From positions 1 through 64,000 of the forward strand of contig CALQTN020000003.1 of NCBI GenBank assembly GCA_943333505.2: a stretch of DNA of 64,000 bases, written 5' to 3'. Below the pieces are notes generated by a model that was not told the origin of the DNA, ran no database searches, and saw only the letters and a program-made list of their open reading frames with translations. The stretch is from Asaia bogorensis (GTDB lineage: Bacteria > Pseudomonadota > Alphaproteobacteria > Acetobacterales > Acetobacteraceae). Below, in pieces: positions 26,139 through 35,938 of the stretch. The position numbers and the translations under genes are program-made. Each line of letters begins with the position of its first letter. Position 1 is the stretch's first letter.

Positions 26139-27230
26139 CTAGAGGCCGAGCAAGTCCAGCGTTCGCGCGACAACCCTGGCCTCAGTGTGGTGGGCCAGGG
26201 CACGGGCGCGGCCGGCCTGGCCGAGTTTGGCGCGCAGGGCGGGGTCTGTGGCGAGGGTATTCAGGGCTTGAGTGAGGGCTGGGATGTCAAAGAGCGGGAC
26301 CAGCAGGCCGGTTTGCCCGTCGATGACTTGTTCGCGCGGGCCACGGACATTGGTGGCAACGACCGGGAGGCCGGTCAGCATGGCCTCGATCACCGACATC
26401 GGCAGTGCTTCGGAATAGCTCGGGAGCACAAAAATATCTGATGCGCCGAGGATGGCGGCGATGTCTTCGCGGTAGCCGAGGCGGCGGAGATTGGGGGCGG
26501 TGGCGAAATAGGGATCGAGGTTTTCGCCGCGGTCGGAGTCCAGGCGTTCGCCGACGACCCATAATTCGGCATCGACATTGGCCATCGCGGCGAGCAGTTC
26601 GACATAGCCTTTGTCGCGCACCAGGCGGGAGACGATGGTGATGACGACGCGGGCGGGTCGCACGCCAAAGAGCGCGCGGAGCCGGGCGCGGGCGGCGGGG
26701 TCGGGTTTGAACAGAGCTGGGTCTCGACCATTGCCGATGGCGATGGGATTGCGGGCGATGCCGAGGCGGCGCGCGTCTGCGGCGTCCTCGGTGGAGACGG
26801 TGAGGTAGATATCCGTCATCCGGCCGCCGAGCCATTCGAGGGCGAAGGCAAGCGCGCAGCGGGCGAGGCTGATGCGCTGGTTGAAGATGTAACCGTGGCA
26901 GGTGAAGGCAATTTTCGGCAGGCCGAGGCTTCGGGCGGCAAGTCGGGCGAGGAAGCCGGCGATTGGGGAATGGGCGTGGATGAGGTCTGGGCGTTCTTCG
27001 CGCATGACGCGGCGGAGGGCGCGGAAGGCACGGACATTGCCGATCGGCGACAGACTGCGGACGAAGGGGACGGGGATGATGCGGAAGCCCTCGGCGCGGG
27101 CGGGGGCGAGGAGCGGGCCTTCGGCGGCGATGCCGATGACTTGGTGGCCGCGCGATTGCATGCCGCGCATCAGGGGTAGCAGGAAGTGGCGGAGGGAGAA
27201 GTCTATGTTGGTTATTTCTAGGATTTTCAT
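26139..27230 (-). CDS. Glycosyltransferase family 4 protein
   Basis: A 363-residue GT-B fold glycosyltransferase. The N-terminal domain has [23 protein letters not shown] and [19 protein letters not shown]. The C-terminal GT4 nucleotide-sugar domain has [22 protein letters not shown] and the E-x7-E motif [24 protein letters not shown]. It resembles the WbpY/EpsD-type GT4 enzymes of polysaccharide synthesis. The donor and acceptor are unknown and no other sugar genes adjoin. The start at ATG 27230 matches the GT4 N-terminus. A repeat copy lies just upstream. Confidence 0.88.
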   Translation of the reverse strand: MKILEITNIDFSLRHFLLPLMRGMQSRGHQVIGIAAEGPLLAPARAEGFRIIPVPFVRSLSPIGNVRAFRALRRVMREERPDLIHAHSPIAGFLARLAARSLGLPKIAFTCHGYIFNQRISLARCALAFALEWLGGRMTDIYLTVSTEDAADARRLGIARNPIAIGNGRDPALFKPDPAARARLRALFGVRPARVVITIVSRLVRDKGYVELLAAMANVDAELWVVGERLDSDRGENLDPYFATAPNLRRLGYREDIAAILGASDIFVLPSYSEALPMSVIEAMLTGLPVVATNVRGPREQVIDGQTGLLVPLFDIPALTQALNTLATDPALRAKLGQAGRARALAHHTEARVVARTLDLLGL

Positions 27231-27273
27231 GGCGTGCAGCACCGGAAGAGAGGGACCGGCGTGTGCGGCCGTT

Positions 27274-27443
27274 GTTGCGAGGTCGCACGAAGAAATCCAC
27301 CGTGGTGCCCGAGGGTAGAAAGATGGATTGCTTCGTAAGAACTCGCAATGACGATTTTTTGGGAGGTGCGTCCTCTCCGCGATCCCACGCCAACGCCAAC
27401 AATTGATGAAGTTTTTTTGCTTCTTTGTTTTCAAACAAAGAAG
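27274..27443 (-). repeat. Composite 170-bp dispersed repeat, copy A
   Basis: One end (27420-27443) is a hairpin with 11-base arms CTTCTTTGTTT/AAACAAAGAAG. The other end carries the two arms of the GTCATTGCGAG...GAAGCAATCCATC palindrome. Over about 165 bases it is nearly identical, in inverted orientation, to copy B at 35468-35636. The hairpin end faces the pckA stop, 8 bases away. Confidence 0.88.
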
Positions 27444-27451
27444 ACCTTCCC

Positions 27452-29062
27452 TCACCCTGCCTTAAGCGCAATCGCCTTCACATCATCGCCGACATGCGGC
27501 AGGAACTCGGCGAAGTTCTTCTCGAAGCGGGCCACCAGATCGCGGGCGGTGGTGTCATAGGCGGCTTTGTCGGCCCAGGCGGCGCGGGGGTCCAGAACAT
27601 CCGAGGGGATGCCGGGGACCGAGGTTGGGATCATCAGGCCGAAGAACGGGTCGCGGCGGTATTCCGCCTTCGCCAGGCTGCCGTCGAGGGCGGCGCGGAT
27701 CAGGGCGCGGGTGTAGCGGATCGCCATGCGTTTGCCGGTGCCGTATTTGCCGCCGGACCAGCCGGTGTTGACCAGCCAGCAATCGGCGCCGTGTTGGGCG
27801 ATCAGGTCGGACAGCATTTTGCCATAGGTTTCCGGCCGGCGCGGCAGGAAGGGGGAGCCGAAGCAGGCGCTGAAGGTGGCGGTGGGTTCGCTGCCTGCGT
27901 CTTTCTCGGTCCCGGCGACGACGGCGGTATAGCCGGACAGGAAGTGGTACATCGCCTGGGCGGAGGACAGTTTGGCGATCGGCGGCAGGACTCCGAAGGC
28001 ATCGGCTGCCAGCATCACCACGTTGTGGGGCTGCCCACCGACACCGGCGGGGACGGCGTTGGGGATGAAATCGACCGGGTAGCAGCTGCGGGTGTTCTCG
28101 GTCAGGCTATCGTCGCTGAGGTCGAGCTTGCCGTGGGCGTCGGCGACGACATTTTCGAGCACGGTGCCGAAGCGGTGGCTGGCGGCCCAGATTTCGGGCT
28201 CGGCTTCGGCGGACAGGTTGATGACCTTGGCGTAGCAGCCGCCTTCGAAGTTGAAGACGCCGTCGGGGGACCAGCCGTGTTCGTCATCGCCGATGAGCGG
28301 GCGGGTGGGCTCGGATGACAGGGTGGTTTTGCCGGTGCCGGAGAGGCCGAAGAACAGCGCGACGTCGCCGGCATGGCCGATATTGGCGCTGCAATGCATG
28401 GGCAGCACGCCTTTGGGGGGCAGCAGCCAGTTCATCACGGTGAAGATGGATTTCTTGATTTCGCCGGCATATTCGGTGCCGGCGATCACGATCAGCTTTT
28501 CCGTGAAGGACAGTGCGACTGCGGTTGAGCTGCGGACGCCGTCGATTTCGGGGTCGGCCTGGAAAAGCGGGGCGTGCAGGATCACATAATCGGGGGTGAA
28601 ATCGCTGAGTTCGTGGGCTTGGGGGCGGATGAACATGTTGCGGGCGAATTGGGCGCACCAAGCCTGGGTGGTGACCAGACGGACCTTGATGCGGTGGTTC
28701 GGGTCAGCGCCGGCGTAAAGGTCCTGGGTGAAAAGCTCCTGGCCTTGCAGATAGGCGCGGACGCGGGCGGTCAGCAGGGTGAATTTTTCCGGGGCGAGCT
28801 TTTTGTTGACGCTGCCCCACCAGATATCGTCGGAAACGCCGGGTTCATCGACGACGAATTTGTCCCGCGGGGAGCGGCCGGTGTGCACGCCGGTCGCCAC
28901 CATCAGGGCGCCATCGGCGGAAAACTGGCCTTCGTTGCGGCGGATGGCGGCGGCGCTCAACGCCGGGGCGGTCAGGTTGGCGTAAACTTCGTGGCCAGCG
29001 GTAACGCCGGTGCCGGTGAGTTTCGCCGCGCGTTTGGCCACTTTGGCCGATGCATTGGTCAT
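27452..29062 (-). CDS. pckA: Phosphoenolpyruvate carboxykinase (ATP)
   Basis: A 536-residue ATP-type PEPCK: oxaloacetate + ATP to PEP + CO2 + ADP, the gateway to gluconeogenesis. The P-loop FFGLSGTGKTTLS (about 246-258), the Mg-binding GDDEHGW, and FNFEGGCYAKVI are complete. N-terminal landmark TGVHTGRSPRDKFVV binds oxaloacetate. GGGGGG upstream of ATG 29062 is the RBS. pckA beside chvI/chvG is a conserved alphaproteobacterial arrangement, and ChvI is known to influence central carbon genes. Confidence 0.97.
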   Translation of the reverse strand: MTNASAKVAKRAAKLTGTGVTAGHEVYANLTAPALSAAAIRRNEGQFSADGALMVATGVHTGRSPRDKFVVDEPGVSDDIWWGSVNKKLAPEKFTLLTARVRAYLQGQELFTQDLYAGADPNHRIKVRLVTTQAWCAQFARNMFIRPQAHELSDFTPDYVILHAPLFQADPEIDGVRSSTAVALSFTEKLIVIAGTEYAGEIKKSIFTVMNWLLPPKGVLPMHCSANIGHAGDVALFFGLSGTGKTTLSSEPTRPLIGDDEHGWSPDGVFNFEGGCYAKVINLSAEAEPEIWAASHRFGTVLENVVADAHGKLDLSDDSLTENTRSCYPVDFIPNAVPAGVGGQPHNVVMLAADAFGVLPPIAKLSSAQAMYHFLSGYTAVVAGTEKDAGSEPTATFSACFGSPFLPRRPETYGKMLSDLIAQHGADCWLVNTGWSGGKYGTGKRMAIRYTRALIRAALDGSLAKAEYRRDPFFGLMIPTSVPGIPSDVLDPRAAWADKAAYDTTARDLVARFEKNFAEFLPHVGDDVKAIALKAG

Positions 29063-29167
29063 AGAATCTTCCCCCCGGAACGACGCGGATAGTGATACAA
29101 TCCCGGGGCTATTAAGCGGCACATCCCATTAGGTAAAGCCCGCCGAGCTTTGATAGCGCAACCACAC

Positions 29168-29872
29168 CTATATCCTGCGCGCATGTCCGACAAGCCGGAT
29201 CAGTTCGTTGCGGATGGCACCGGCATCCCCAAGCGGTGCGGACCAGGCGACCCGCAGCACATTTGTTCCGTTCGAGAGGTCGCAGCCATCGGTGTCGGCT
29301 GCCACCATCTGCCAAGCATTGCCTTGCCCACCGGCCGCTCGGGCAATGAGGGCCAAGGCGTCGGGATGGTCGCGGTTGCAATGGGCGATGATATCGGGCT
29401 CGGCGGCCGCGATCGCGTCACTGTCTGGCTCGAGGTCGGCCCAACGGAGGCGCGTTGCGCGGGCAAACCCTGCGACCAGAAGCCCGGCCTTGGGGGTAAT
29501 GCGCCACAGGGCGAAATCGGCAAAATCGGCGTAGAGCGCCGCATAGGGGTGGCGGGCAAGCCAGGATTCTTTCAGCCCGGCATCTTCGATGGTCTCGGCG
29601 AGGCCTGTCACGGTCAGGCGCGGGATCGTTTGCGGGTTCGGTTCGTCGGTCGATCCGATAATCATCAGCGCGCAACGTGGGTCGGCGCGCAGATGGCGGG
29701 TGTGTTCCGACAGTGAAGACAGAAGAAGCAAGATGTCGGCGTTTGGGCTGGTTGCAGGGGTTACCAGCGCGGTGAAGGGTTGGCCGCCGGTTGTGGTGGC
29801 GAGCGTTGCCACCCGCGCTGCTCGCAGCAGTTTCCGTGCGGTCCAGTTTGGGGCTTCTGCGGTCTCTGCCAT
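29168..29872 (-). CDS. HugZ-like PPOX-fold protein with DUF2470 domain
   Basis: A 234-residue protein. The N-terminal split barrel (about 8-150: [45 protein letters not shown]) is followed by a DUF2470-type C-terminus with [15 protein letters not shown]. The architecture is that of heme-utilisation HugZ-like proteins, though many members have no proven heme role. It is divergent from chvI (88 bases apart) and upstream of pckA. Start ATG 29872. Confidence 0.83.
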   Translation of the reverse strand: MAETAEAPNWTARKLLRAARVATLATTTGGQPFTALVTPATSPNADILLLLSSLSEHTRHLRADPRCALMIIGSTDEPNPQTIPRLTVTGLAETIEDAGLKESWLARHPYAALYADFADFALWRITPKAGLLVAGFARATRLRWADLEPDSDAIAAAEPDIIAHCNRDHPDALALIARAAGGQGNAWQMVAADTDGCDLSNGTNVLRVAWSAPLGDAGAIRNELIRLVGHARRI

Positions 29873-29960
29873 AATTTGTTCACTCTCCAACCTCGTGCTG
29901 CCACAATTTGCGCGCCATATGTCGAAACTAAGCCTTACCGCAGCAGAAAGTGCCCTTGCC

Positions 29961-30662
29961 ATGAAGCAGACCATCGCCCTGGTGGATGACGACCGCAACA
30001 TCCTGACGTCGGTTTCGATGACGCTCGAGCAGGAAGGCTATCAGGTTCGCACCTATACTGACGGCGAAAGCGCGTTGCAGGGGATCACCGCGCGCCCTGT
30101 CGACCTGGCGGTGCTCGACATCAAAATGCCTCGCATGGACGGGATGGAGTTGCTGCAACGTCTGCGCGCACGCACCAGCCTGCCAGTGATCTTCCTGACC
30201 AGCAAGGATGAGGAAGTGGACGAGGTAATGGGGCTGCGTCTGGGCGCGGATGATTATATCACCAAGCCATTCAGCCAGCGCCTGCTCATTGAACGTATCC
30301 GAGCGCTGCTGCGCCGCAACGAGACCGGTCGTGCCGAGGGTTCAGGTGCAACCCCATCCGGGGTGATGACCCGCGGCGAGTTGGTGCTCGACGAAAATAA
30401 ACATCAATGCCTTTGGAAGGGCGGCGATATCCAGTTGACGGTGACCGAGTTTTTGCTGGTCAAGGCGCTGGCGACCCGCCCCGGCATGGTGAAGTCCCGT
30501 GATCAACTGATCGATGCAGCCTATGGTGAAAACATCTATGTCGACGACCGTACCATCGACAGCCACATCAAACGGGTCCGCAAGAAATTCCGTACCGTGG
30601 ACGACGATTTCAACGCGATCGAAACGCTCTACGGCATCGGCTACCGCTACAAGGATGCCTGA
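29961..30662 (+). CDS. chvI: Response regulator ChvI
   Basis: A 233-residue OmpR-class response regulator. The receiver domain (about 4-118) has the acidic pair VDDDR, the phospho-Asp in [13 protein letters not shown] and Lys in YITKPFS. The winged-helix output domain (about 135-230) has [17 protein letters not shown] and [18 protein letters not shown]. The N-terminus [18 protein letters not shown] is typical of ChvI, which responds to acid/envelope signals via ChvG. Start ATG 29961 agrees with ChvI N-termini. It overlaps chvG by 8 bases. Confidence 0.93.
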   Translation: MKQTIALVDDDRNILTSVSMTLEQEGYQVRTYTDGESALQGITARPVDLAVLDIKMPRMDGMELLQRLRARTSLPVIFLTSKDEEVDEVMGLRLGADDYITKPFSQRLLIERIRALLRRNETGRAEGSGATPSGVMTRGELVLDENKHQCLWKGGDIQLTVTEFLLVKALATRPGMVKSRDQLIDAAYGENIYVDDRTIDSHIKRVRKKFRTVDDDFNAIETLYGIGYRYKDA

Positions 30663-32319
30663 TTTCGGCACCATTACGGCCGGCCTGAAGTCGCGGATCA
30701 CCGCCAGACCGGCCGCACGCCGAGGTTGGGTGCCGCCTTTGCTGCGCCGCATCCTGTTGGTGAACGCGATGCCGCTGGTGCTTCTGCTGGCTGCCCTGTT
30801 GTATCTCGACCAGTACCAGACAGGACTGCTGGACGCCGAGGTGACGACCTTACGCGAGACCGCGCGAATCTATGCTGGTGCCCTTGGCGAAACCGCAGTG
30901 CACGAGGAAGACGGCCAGCCGCCGAAATTGCAGCCCGATCAGGCCCGGCCTTTGCTGCGCCGGCTGACCGAGCCGACGCCGTCTGCCCAGGCGCGCCTAT
31001 TTGCTCCCGATGGAGAGATGATCGCCGATAGCCGCCTGCGCCAGGGTCCGGGCGGAATTGTCGCGACCCAGCCATTGCCGCCGGCTGTCAATCGCGGCCA
31101 ACTGCTTGGGACGATCGGCGCATTCTATGACACCATGCTGGCCCTGTTGCACGGCAACACCCCGCAACGCGTCGATGCCGGCGCCGGGCCCGACTGGCAG
31201 CCTGACATGCGCGAAGAACTGCGCCTGCTCAGCACGACTGCTGGCCGCCAGGTCCCGCCCTATATCCGGCGCACCCCAGATGATCGGCTGCTGATCTCGG
31301 TCGCTGAGCCGGTGACCCGTAACCGCGCCACCGTCGGCATCGTGCTGCTGACCCGCGAAACGCGGGAAGTCGATAACAGCCTGCTTGCCGTCCGCCTGTC
31401 GATCCTCGGCCTGTTCACCCTCGCTCTTGCACTGACCGTGCTGCTGTCGTGGTATCTTTGGCGAACGATTGCCCGCCCGATCCTGCAACTGGCCCACACC
31501 GCCGAGCAAATGCGCGAAGGCCGCGGTCGCGCCGGCGAAGTCCCCGACGCATTATTGATGCACAACGACGAAATCGGCGAACTCGCCCATGCCCTCGGCG
31601 AATCCGCAGCCGCCCTCTGGGGCCGCATGGATGCCACCGAACGCTTCGCAGCCGACGTCGCCCACGAAATCAAGAACCCTCTATCCTCGATCCGTAGCGC
31701 GATCGAAACCCTGCGACGGATCGAAGAACCCGACAAGCAACGTCGCCTGCTCGCCATTATCGCCGAAGATGTCGGCCGCCTCGATCGGCTCATCAGCGAC
31801 ATCTCCGACGCATCGCGCATTGATGCCGAATTATCGCGCGCTGCGGTGGCCCAGATGGACGTCATCCCGATCCTCGAAATCCTTGTCGAGATCGACGAAG
31901 CCACGCGGAAACCTGGGGATCCGCGCATCGAACTCGCCGGCGCCGAAGGGGGCGCTGTCGTCCAGGCCGTCGAAGGCCGCCTCGTCCAGGTGCTGCGCAA
32001 CCTGATCGGCAACGCGCAAAGCTTCTCCCCGCCCAATGGCCGCATCACGTTGCGCGCGACAGATGCCGGAACCATGGTGGCCATCAGCGTCGAGGATGAA
32101 GGACCAGGCATCCCGGATGCCAAGCTCGAACACATCTTCGACCGCTTCTATTCCGAGCGGCCGCAAGGCGAACGCTTCGGACAGCATTCCGGGCTGGGCC
32201 TGTCGATCAGCCGGCAAATCGTCGAAGCCCTGAAGGGCCGGATCACCGCCGAGAACCGGCGCGACCCGACCGGCGCAGTCATCGGGGCGCGATTTACCGT
32301 GATCCTGCCAAAAGGCTAG
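30655..32319 (+). CDS. chvG: Sensor histidine kinase ChvG
   Basis: A 554-residue membrane kinase. There is one N-terminal membrane helix (about 34-52), a periplasmic sensing region, a second helix (about 245-267) and HAMP. The DHp domain has phospho-His in [20 protein letters not shown] (about 335). The HATPase carries [17 protein letters not shown] and [10 protein letters not shown]. It pairs with ChvI and senses acid or envelope state in other alphaproteobacteria. Normally hprK and PTS genes follow chvG; here rpe follows instead, after 60 bases. Confidence 0.93.
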   Translation: MPDFGTITAGLKSRITARPAARRGWVPPLLRRILLVNAMPLVLLLAALLYLDQYQTGLLDAEVTTLRETARIYAGALGETAVHEEDGQPPKLQPDQARPLLRRLTEPTPSAQARLFAPDGEMIADSRLRQGPGGIVATQPLPPAVNRGQLLGTIGAFYDTMLALLHGNTPQRVDAGAGPDWQPDMREELRLLSTTAGRQVPPYIRRTPDDRLLISVAEPVTRNRATVGIVLLTRETREVDNSLLAVRLSILGLFTLALALTVLLSWYLWRTIARPILQLAHTAEQMREGRGRAGEVPDALLMHNDEIGELAHALGESAAALWGRMDATERFAADVAHEIKNPLSSIRSAIETLRRIEEPDKQRRLLAIIAEDVGRLDRLISDISDASRIDAELSRAAVAQMDVIPILEILVEIDEATRKPGDPRIELAGAEGGAVVQAVEGRLVQVLRNLIGNAQSFSPPNGRITLRATDAGTMVAISVEDEGPGIPDAKLEHIFDRFYSERPQGERFGQHSGLGLSISRQIVEALKGRITAENRRDPTGAVIGARFTVILPKG

Positions 32320-32379
32320 CGCCTCCCCCCACCGACAATCCCTTGCCGCCCCCCGGTTCGCCTCGCTACAACAGCCCCC

Positions 32380-33042
32380 ATGTCCGCCCTTCCGATCATC
32401 GCCCCAAGCCTGCTCGCCGCCGATTTTTCGGACTTGCGCAATGAACTGCGTCGCGTCGCCGATGCGGGCGCCGACTGGCTGCATCTGGACATCATGGACG
32501 GGCATTTTGTGCCCAATATCAGCTTTGGCCCCGATCTGATCCGCCGCCTGCGCCCGCATAGCCGTATGCCCTTCGATGCCCATCTGATGATCGCCCCGGT
32601 TGAGCCCTATATCGCCGCCTTCGCTGCGGCCGGCTGCGACCACATCGCCATCCACCCGGAAGCCGGTCCCCACCCGCATCGGGCGCTGCAATTGATCGCG
32701 GGCCTCGGCAAAAAACCTGGCCTCGTGCTCAATCCCGGCACCCCGCTCGAGGTGATTGCCCCCCTCATCGACCAGTGCGACCTGATCATGCTGATGTCGG
32801 TCAATCCCGGCTTTGGCGGCCAGAAATTTCTCCCCGGCACCTTGCCCCGCATTACCGCGATCCGCGCGATGATCGCCGCCAGCGGACGCGATATCCGGCT
32901 GATGGTCGATGGCGGGATAACCGCCGAAACCGCCCCCGCCGTCATCCAGGCCGGCGCCGACGCACTGGTCGCCGGCACCGCGATCTTCGGTGCCGCCGAT
33001 TACGCCGCCGCCATCGCTGGCTTGCGCGGACCTTCGGCATGA
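32380..33042 (+). CDS. rpe: Ribulose-phosphate 3-epimerase
   Basis: A 220-residue TIM-barrel enzyme interconverting ribulose 5-phosphate and xylulose 5-phosphate. Signature motifs are IAPSLLAADF, HLDIMDGHFVPNISFGP, FDAHLMI, LMSVNPGFGGQKF and MVDGGITAETA; all metal and catalytic residues (two Asp, two His) are present. Its stop overlaps the heparinase-like gene start (ATGA). Confidence 0.96.
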   Translation: MSALPIIAPSLLAADFSDLRNELRRVADAGADWLHLDIMDGHFVPNISFGPDLIRRLRPHSRMPFDAHLMIAPVEPYIAAFAAAGCDHIAIHPEAGPHPHRALQLIAGLGKKPGLVLNPGTPLEVIAPLIDQCDLIMLMSVNPGFGGQKFLPGTLPRITAIRAMIAASGRDIRLMVDGGITAETAPAVIQAGADALVAGTAIFGAADYAAAIAGLRGPSA

Positions 33043-34655
33043 CCGACTGGCTCCGCAATATTCGCCGCGCCATTGCCCGCATGCCCCCCATCGCGGCACG
33101 TCTCGGGCTAGGCCGGGTGCCCGACGGCCCCGCTCAACCCACGCGAGACCCCTGGCCCGGCGATCCAGCCCGCGGTGCCGTGCTGATGCGGGGCACCTTC
33201 GAACTTGCCGGCGGCAGCCTCACCCTGCGACTTCGCGGCGATTCGGGCGGCGGGTTTGCCAGCATCACCGGCGACCCGATCCTGCTGGCCGGCGCCCACA
33301 GCTTCGTCTGGTTGCGCGACCTGCGTGCCCTCGGCACCGATGGCGCCCGAATGCGCGCGCGCAGCCTGGTCAGCGAGTGGATCGGCCTCGCCGCCGACCT
33401 GCCCGAGATCGCTCAACGCCCCGATGTCGCCGGCAGCCGCATCGCCGCCTGGCTCGGCCATTACGACTTCTTCGCCGCCTCCGCCGATGACGGGTTCCGC
33501 CAGCGCCTGATGCAGCAGTTAATGGCCGATGCCCGCGCCCTCGCCGCATCCCTCCCCACCGAGGAACTCGATGCCCGCGCCCTCACCGCGATCAAGGGCC
33601 TGGTCGCCGCCGCCGTCGCCCTGCCAGACCACCCCGCCTTCATGTCCCGCGCCTTGCGGGTGCTTCCGCAGGAACTCGGCCGCCAAATCCTCGCCGACGG
33701 CACCCATTGTGAGCGTAGCCCGGCCCAGCAACTGGCGGTGCTGCAAGACCTCACCGAAATCCGCGCTTTGCTCCAGGCCGGCCAGATCACCGCCCCGCCT
33801 GCGCTGGCCGCCGGGATCGAGCGCACCTCGCTCGCGCTCCGCATGCTGCGCCACGGCGACGGCAGGCTCGCGCTGTTCAATGGCACACGCGACGAATCGG
33901 CCGCCCTCATCGAACTCGCCCTCACCCAGGCCGGCCGCCCCGGACGGGCCCCCGCCTTCCTCTCCGAAGGCGGCTTTCATCGCCTGCAAGCCGAACGCAC
34001 CGTCATCATCATCGATTGCGGCGCCCCGCCCGACCCGAAACTCGATCGCCTCAGCCACGCCGGAACCCTCGCCTTCGAAATGTCGGTCGGCCGCGATCGC
34101 CTGATCACCAATTGCGGCGCCATGCCGGCCGCCCCGGACGCCTGGCGCGATGCCGGGCGCGCCACCAACGCCCATTCCACCCTGATCATCGCCGATACCG
34201 ACTCCTCCGAACTCCACGCCGCCGGCCTCGGCCGCCGCCCGACCGAGGTCCTCGCCTCCCGCCAGGAAGCCCACGGCGCCCATTGGCTCGATGCCAGCCA
34301 CGACGGTTGGGCCCGCCCGTTCGGTGCCATCCATCGCCGCCGGTTTTATCTCGCCGCCAGTGGCGAGGAACTGCTCGGCGAAGACACCATTGAAGCCGAT
34401 ACCCCGCAACCCTTCATCATCCGCTTCCACCTCCACCCCGATGTCGATGCCAGCATGCAACACGATGGCCTCGCCGTGCTGCTCCGCCTGCCCCAAGGCA
34501 GCTTTTGGCTCCTCGAAGCCAAAGGGGCCGCGATGTCGCTCGAGGAAAGCGTCTATCTCGCCGGGCCCACGCCCCGGAAAAGCGAGCAGGTCGTGCTGAC
34601 CGGGCTGATGGACGGGCCGCAGCAGGTCAAATGGGGGATCGCGCGCGTCGGGTAG
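33039..34655 (+). CDS. Heparinase II/III family protein
   Basis: A 538-residue protein of the heparinase II/III-like family (alpha/alpha toroid about 60-330, beta-sheet C-terminal part about 335-530). Landmarks are SFVWLRDLRALGTDGARMRARSL, LADGTHCERSPAQQLAVLQDL, and ALFNGTRDESAALIELALTQ. There is no signal peptide. In acetic-acid-bacteria relatives the gene sits between rpe and purH, and I suspect a polysaccharide or cell-wall lyase-like role; the substrate is not known. It ends 14 bases before the hairpin of repeat copy C. Confidence 0.87.
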   Translation: MTDWLRNIRRAIARMPPIAARLGLGRVPDGPAQPTRDPWPGDPARGAVLMRGTFELAGGSLTLRLRGDSGGGFASITGDPILLAGAHSFVWLRDLRALGTDGARMRARSLVSEWIGLAADLPEIAQRPDVAGSRIAAWLGHYDFFAASADDGFRQRLMQQLMADARALAASLPTEELDARALTAIKGLVAAAVALPDHPAFMSRALRVLPQELGRQILADGTHCERSPAQQLAVLQDLTEIRALLQAGQITAPPALAAGIERTSLALRMLRHGDGRLALFNGTRDESAALIELALTQAGRPGRAPAFLSEGGFHRLQAERTVIIIDCGAPPDPKLDRLSHAGTLAFEMSVGRDRLITNCGAMPAAPDAWRDAGRATNAHSTLIIADTDSSELHAAGLGRRPTEVLASRQEAHGAHWLDASHDGWARPFGAIHRRRFYLAASGEELLGEDTIEADTPQPFIIRFHLHPDVDASMQHDGLAVLLRLPQGSFWLLEAKGAAMSLEESVYLAGPTPRKSEQVVLTGLMDGPQQVKWGIARVG

Positions 34656-34668
34656 GGGAAGGCAAGGT

Positions 34669-34825
34669 CTTCTTTGTTTGAAAACAAAGAAGCAAAAAAA
34701 CTTCATCCATTCGCGACCGTTGGCGCATTCTTCCGTTTCGGTATTGTCTTTGCGAGCCACAGCCCTCGTCATTCCAAACCCGCCGCCCTCGTCATTGCGA
34801 ACCCTTGTGAAGCAATCCATCTTTC
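34669..34825 (+). repeat. Composite dispersed repeat, copy C (diverged)
   Basis: The hairpin CTTCTTTGTTTGAAAACAAAGAAG-type end lies at 34669-34692, followed by CAAAAAAACTTCATC. The other end (TCGTCATTGCGA...AAGCAATCCATCTTTC, about 34789-34825) matches the REP arm of copies A and B. The middle is not alignable with them. The hairpin end faces the heparinase-like gene stop, as copy A faces pckA. Confidence 0.8.
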
Positions 34826-34848
34826 TTTTCAGTTCATAAGACATTATA

Positions 34849-34864
34849 GTTTCGATATCGAAAC
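34849..34864. promoter_or_regulatory. 16-bp perfect palindrome
   Basis: GTTTCGATATCGAAAC is fully self-complementary with no loop, in an AT-rich patch 27 bases past the stop of the minus-strand gene at 34891. Dyad operators look like this, but no promoter is evident. Confidence 0.4.
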
Positions 34865-34890
34865 AAATAAGACGCAATTCTCCCGCCCCC

Positions 34891-35409
34891 TCAAACCCAC
34901 ATCATCCGCCCGCCCGGCCCCAAAACCAACCCGGCCGGCATCACCGGCGCCGTCCTCGGCACCGGCCAAACCGTCTTCGGCCTGCGCCCCACCGCCGACG
35001 CCACCCCAATTCCCAACATCCGACACAGCGGTCGCAAAATCCGCCCCGCCTGCGGCACCGCCGCCAAAAATTCCACGCACTCCGCATCCGACAGCAAATG
35101 CTCGAGCTGCGCCCGTGCCGAAATCGCCTCCCGCACCGCCACCAACAACCACGCCGGAGTGGTCGGAATAATCGACGTCGCCCGCACCGAATTCCGCACT
35201 TCCCCAGCCCGAGATTTCCGCGCCGCCGGCAAATTCCCCGCCCACCACAAACCAACCAGCCGTTCCAGCCGCGTCCGCATCCGCCCAATTCGCCCCCACA
35301 CCGCCACCAGCAGCACCGTCAGCACCCGCTCACGCGCCGCCACCACCGCAATCGCGGCTTGTAGCCCGGAGAGGAGGGAGGAAAAATTAACCATCAGTAA
35401 ATCTAACAT
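34891..35409 (-). CDS. Hypothetical protein, Acetobacteraceae-type
   Basis: A 172-residue basic protein with an N-terminal hydrophobic stretch (about 12-40, LLSGLQAAIAVVAARERVLTVLLVAVWGRI). It contains RIGRMRTRLERLVGLWWAGNLPA and AAVPQAGRILRPLCRMLGI. I recall similar blocks (P-Q-A-G-R-x-L-R-P-L-C) in uncharacterised proteins of acetic acid bacteria, so I think the gene is real. There is no convincing RBS; a second ATG at 35394 is an alternative start. It sits between repeat copies C and B. Confidence 0.6.
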   Translation of the reverse strand: MLDLLMVNFSSLLSGLQAAIAVVAARERVLTVLLVAVWGRIGRMRTRLERLVGLWWAGNLPAARKSRAGEVRNSVRATSIIPTTPAWLLVAVREAISARAQLEHLLSDAECVEFLAAVPQAGRILRPLCRMLGIGVASAVGRRPKTVWPVPRTAPVMPAGLVLGPGGRMMWV

Positions 35410-35467
35410 TTGGCGTACGCTGAGTCAAGATTATTTTCCTCTCAAGTTTCTCCTGAAGGCAGAACTC

Positions 35468-35636
35468 TTCTTTGTTTGAAAACAAAGAAACAAAAAAACT
35501 TCATCAATTGCGGCCGTTGGCGTGGGACCGCGGAGAGGACGCACCTCCCAAAAAATCGTCATTGCGAGTTCTTACGAAGCAATCCATCTTTCTACTGTCG
35601 GGCACCAAGATGGATTGCTTCGCAGGGCTCGCAATT
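35468..35636 (+). repeat. Composite 169-bp dispersed repeat, copy B
   Basis: The hairpin end is 35468-35489 (TTCTTTGTTT/AAACAAAGAA). The REP end is a large imperfect hairpin: arm ATTGCGAG...GAAGCAATCCATCTT at 35561-35590 and its complement at 35607-35635. Copy A is its near-identical inverted counterpart; copy C is a diverged direct copy 0.8 kb upstream. Confidence 0.9.
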
Positions 35637-35938
35637 TGTCTCCTGGTTCATTGGAATGCGCCTACCCGACAATGCTGGCTATTAGACCCGGCCGCAAAGA
35701 TCATCGGCGAGATCCGACTGTGATTGAAGCCATTCCGTTCTCGGGTTGAATAAAGCGGCGGATGACTGCCGGGAGAACAACCTGCCCGATGCCACCCGGG
35801 AACCGAGAAAGGAAACGCCACGATAGCTAAAGTGTCACCGGGTCATCGAACGCCTCTGACGCTGCATGTATGGCTACCCGTGGAGAGCGCGCATCTGACC
35901 TTGACACAATCACCAAGACCCGGCGTTGGTGACAGTGA
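35637..35938. other. About 300 bases with no gene
   Basis: Stops occur in all frames. No known element, tRNA or promoter stands out. It lies between repeat copy B and the remnant helicase frame and probably represents decayed or rearranged DNA. Confidence 0.5.

Noticed and set aside
27420-27443. Rho-independent terminator of pckA.
   Set aside because: The hairpin is followed by an A-run, not a T-run, in the pckA direction, and the same sequence is part of a dispersed repeat.
27350-27471. Short ORFs in the composite repeat reading ...KTKKQKN... and ...NKEAKKL....
   Set aside because: The same frames recur in copies A, B and C because the DNA is repeated; they lack RBS and known folds, so they are not genes.
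33519-34877. 452-codon minus-strand open frame opposite the heparinase-like gene.
   Set aside because: Gly/Glu/Ala-rich shadow with no RBS or domain; it ends within repeat copy C.
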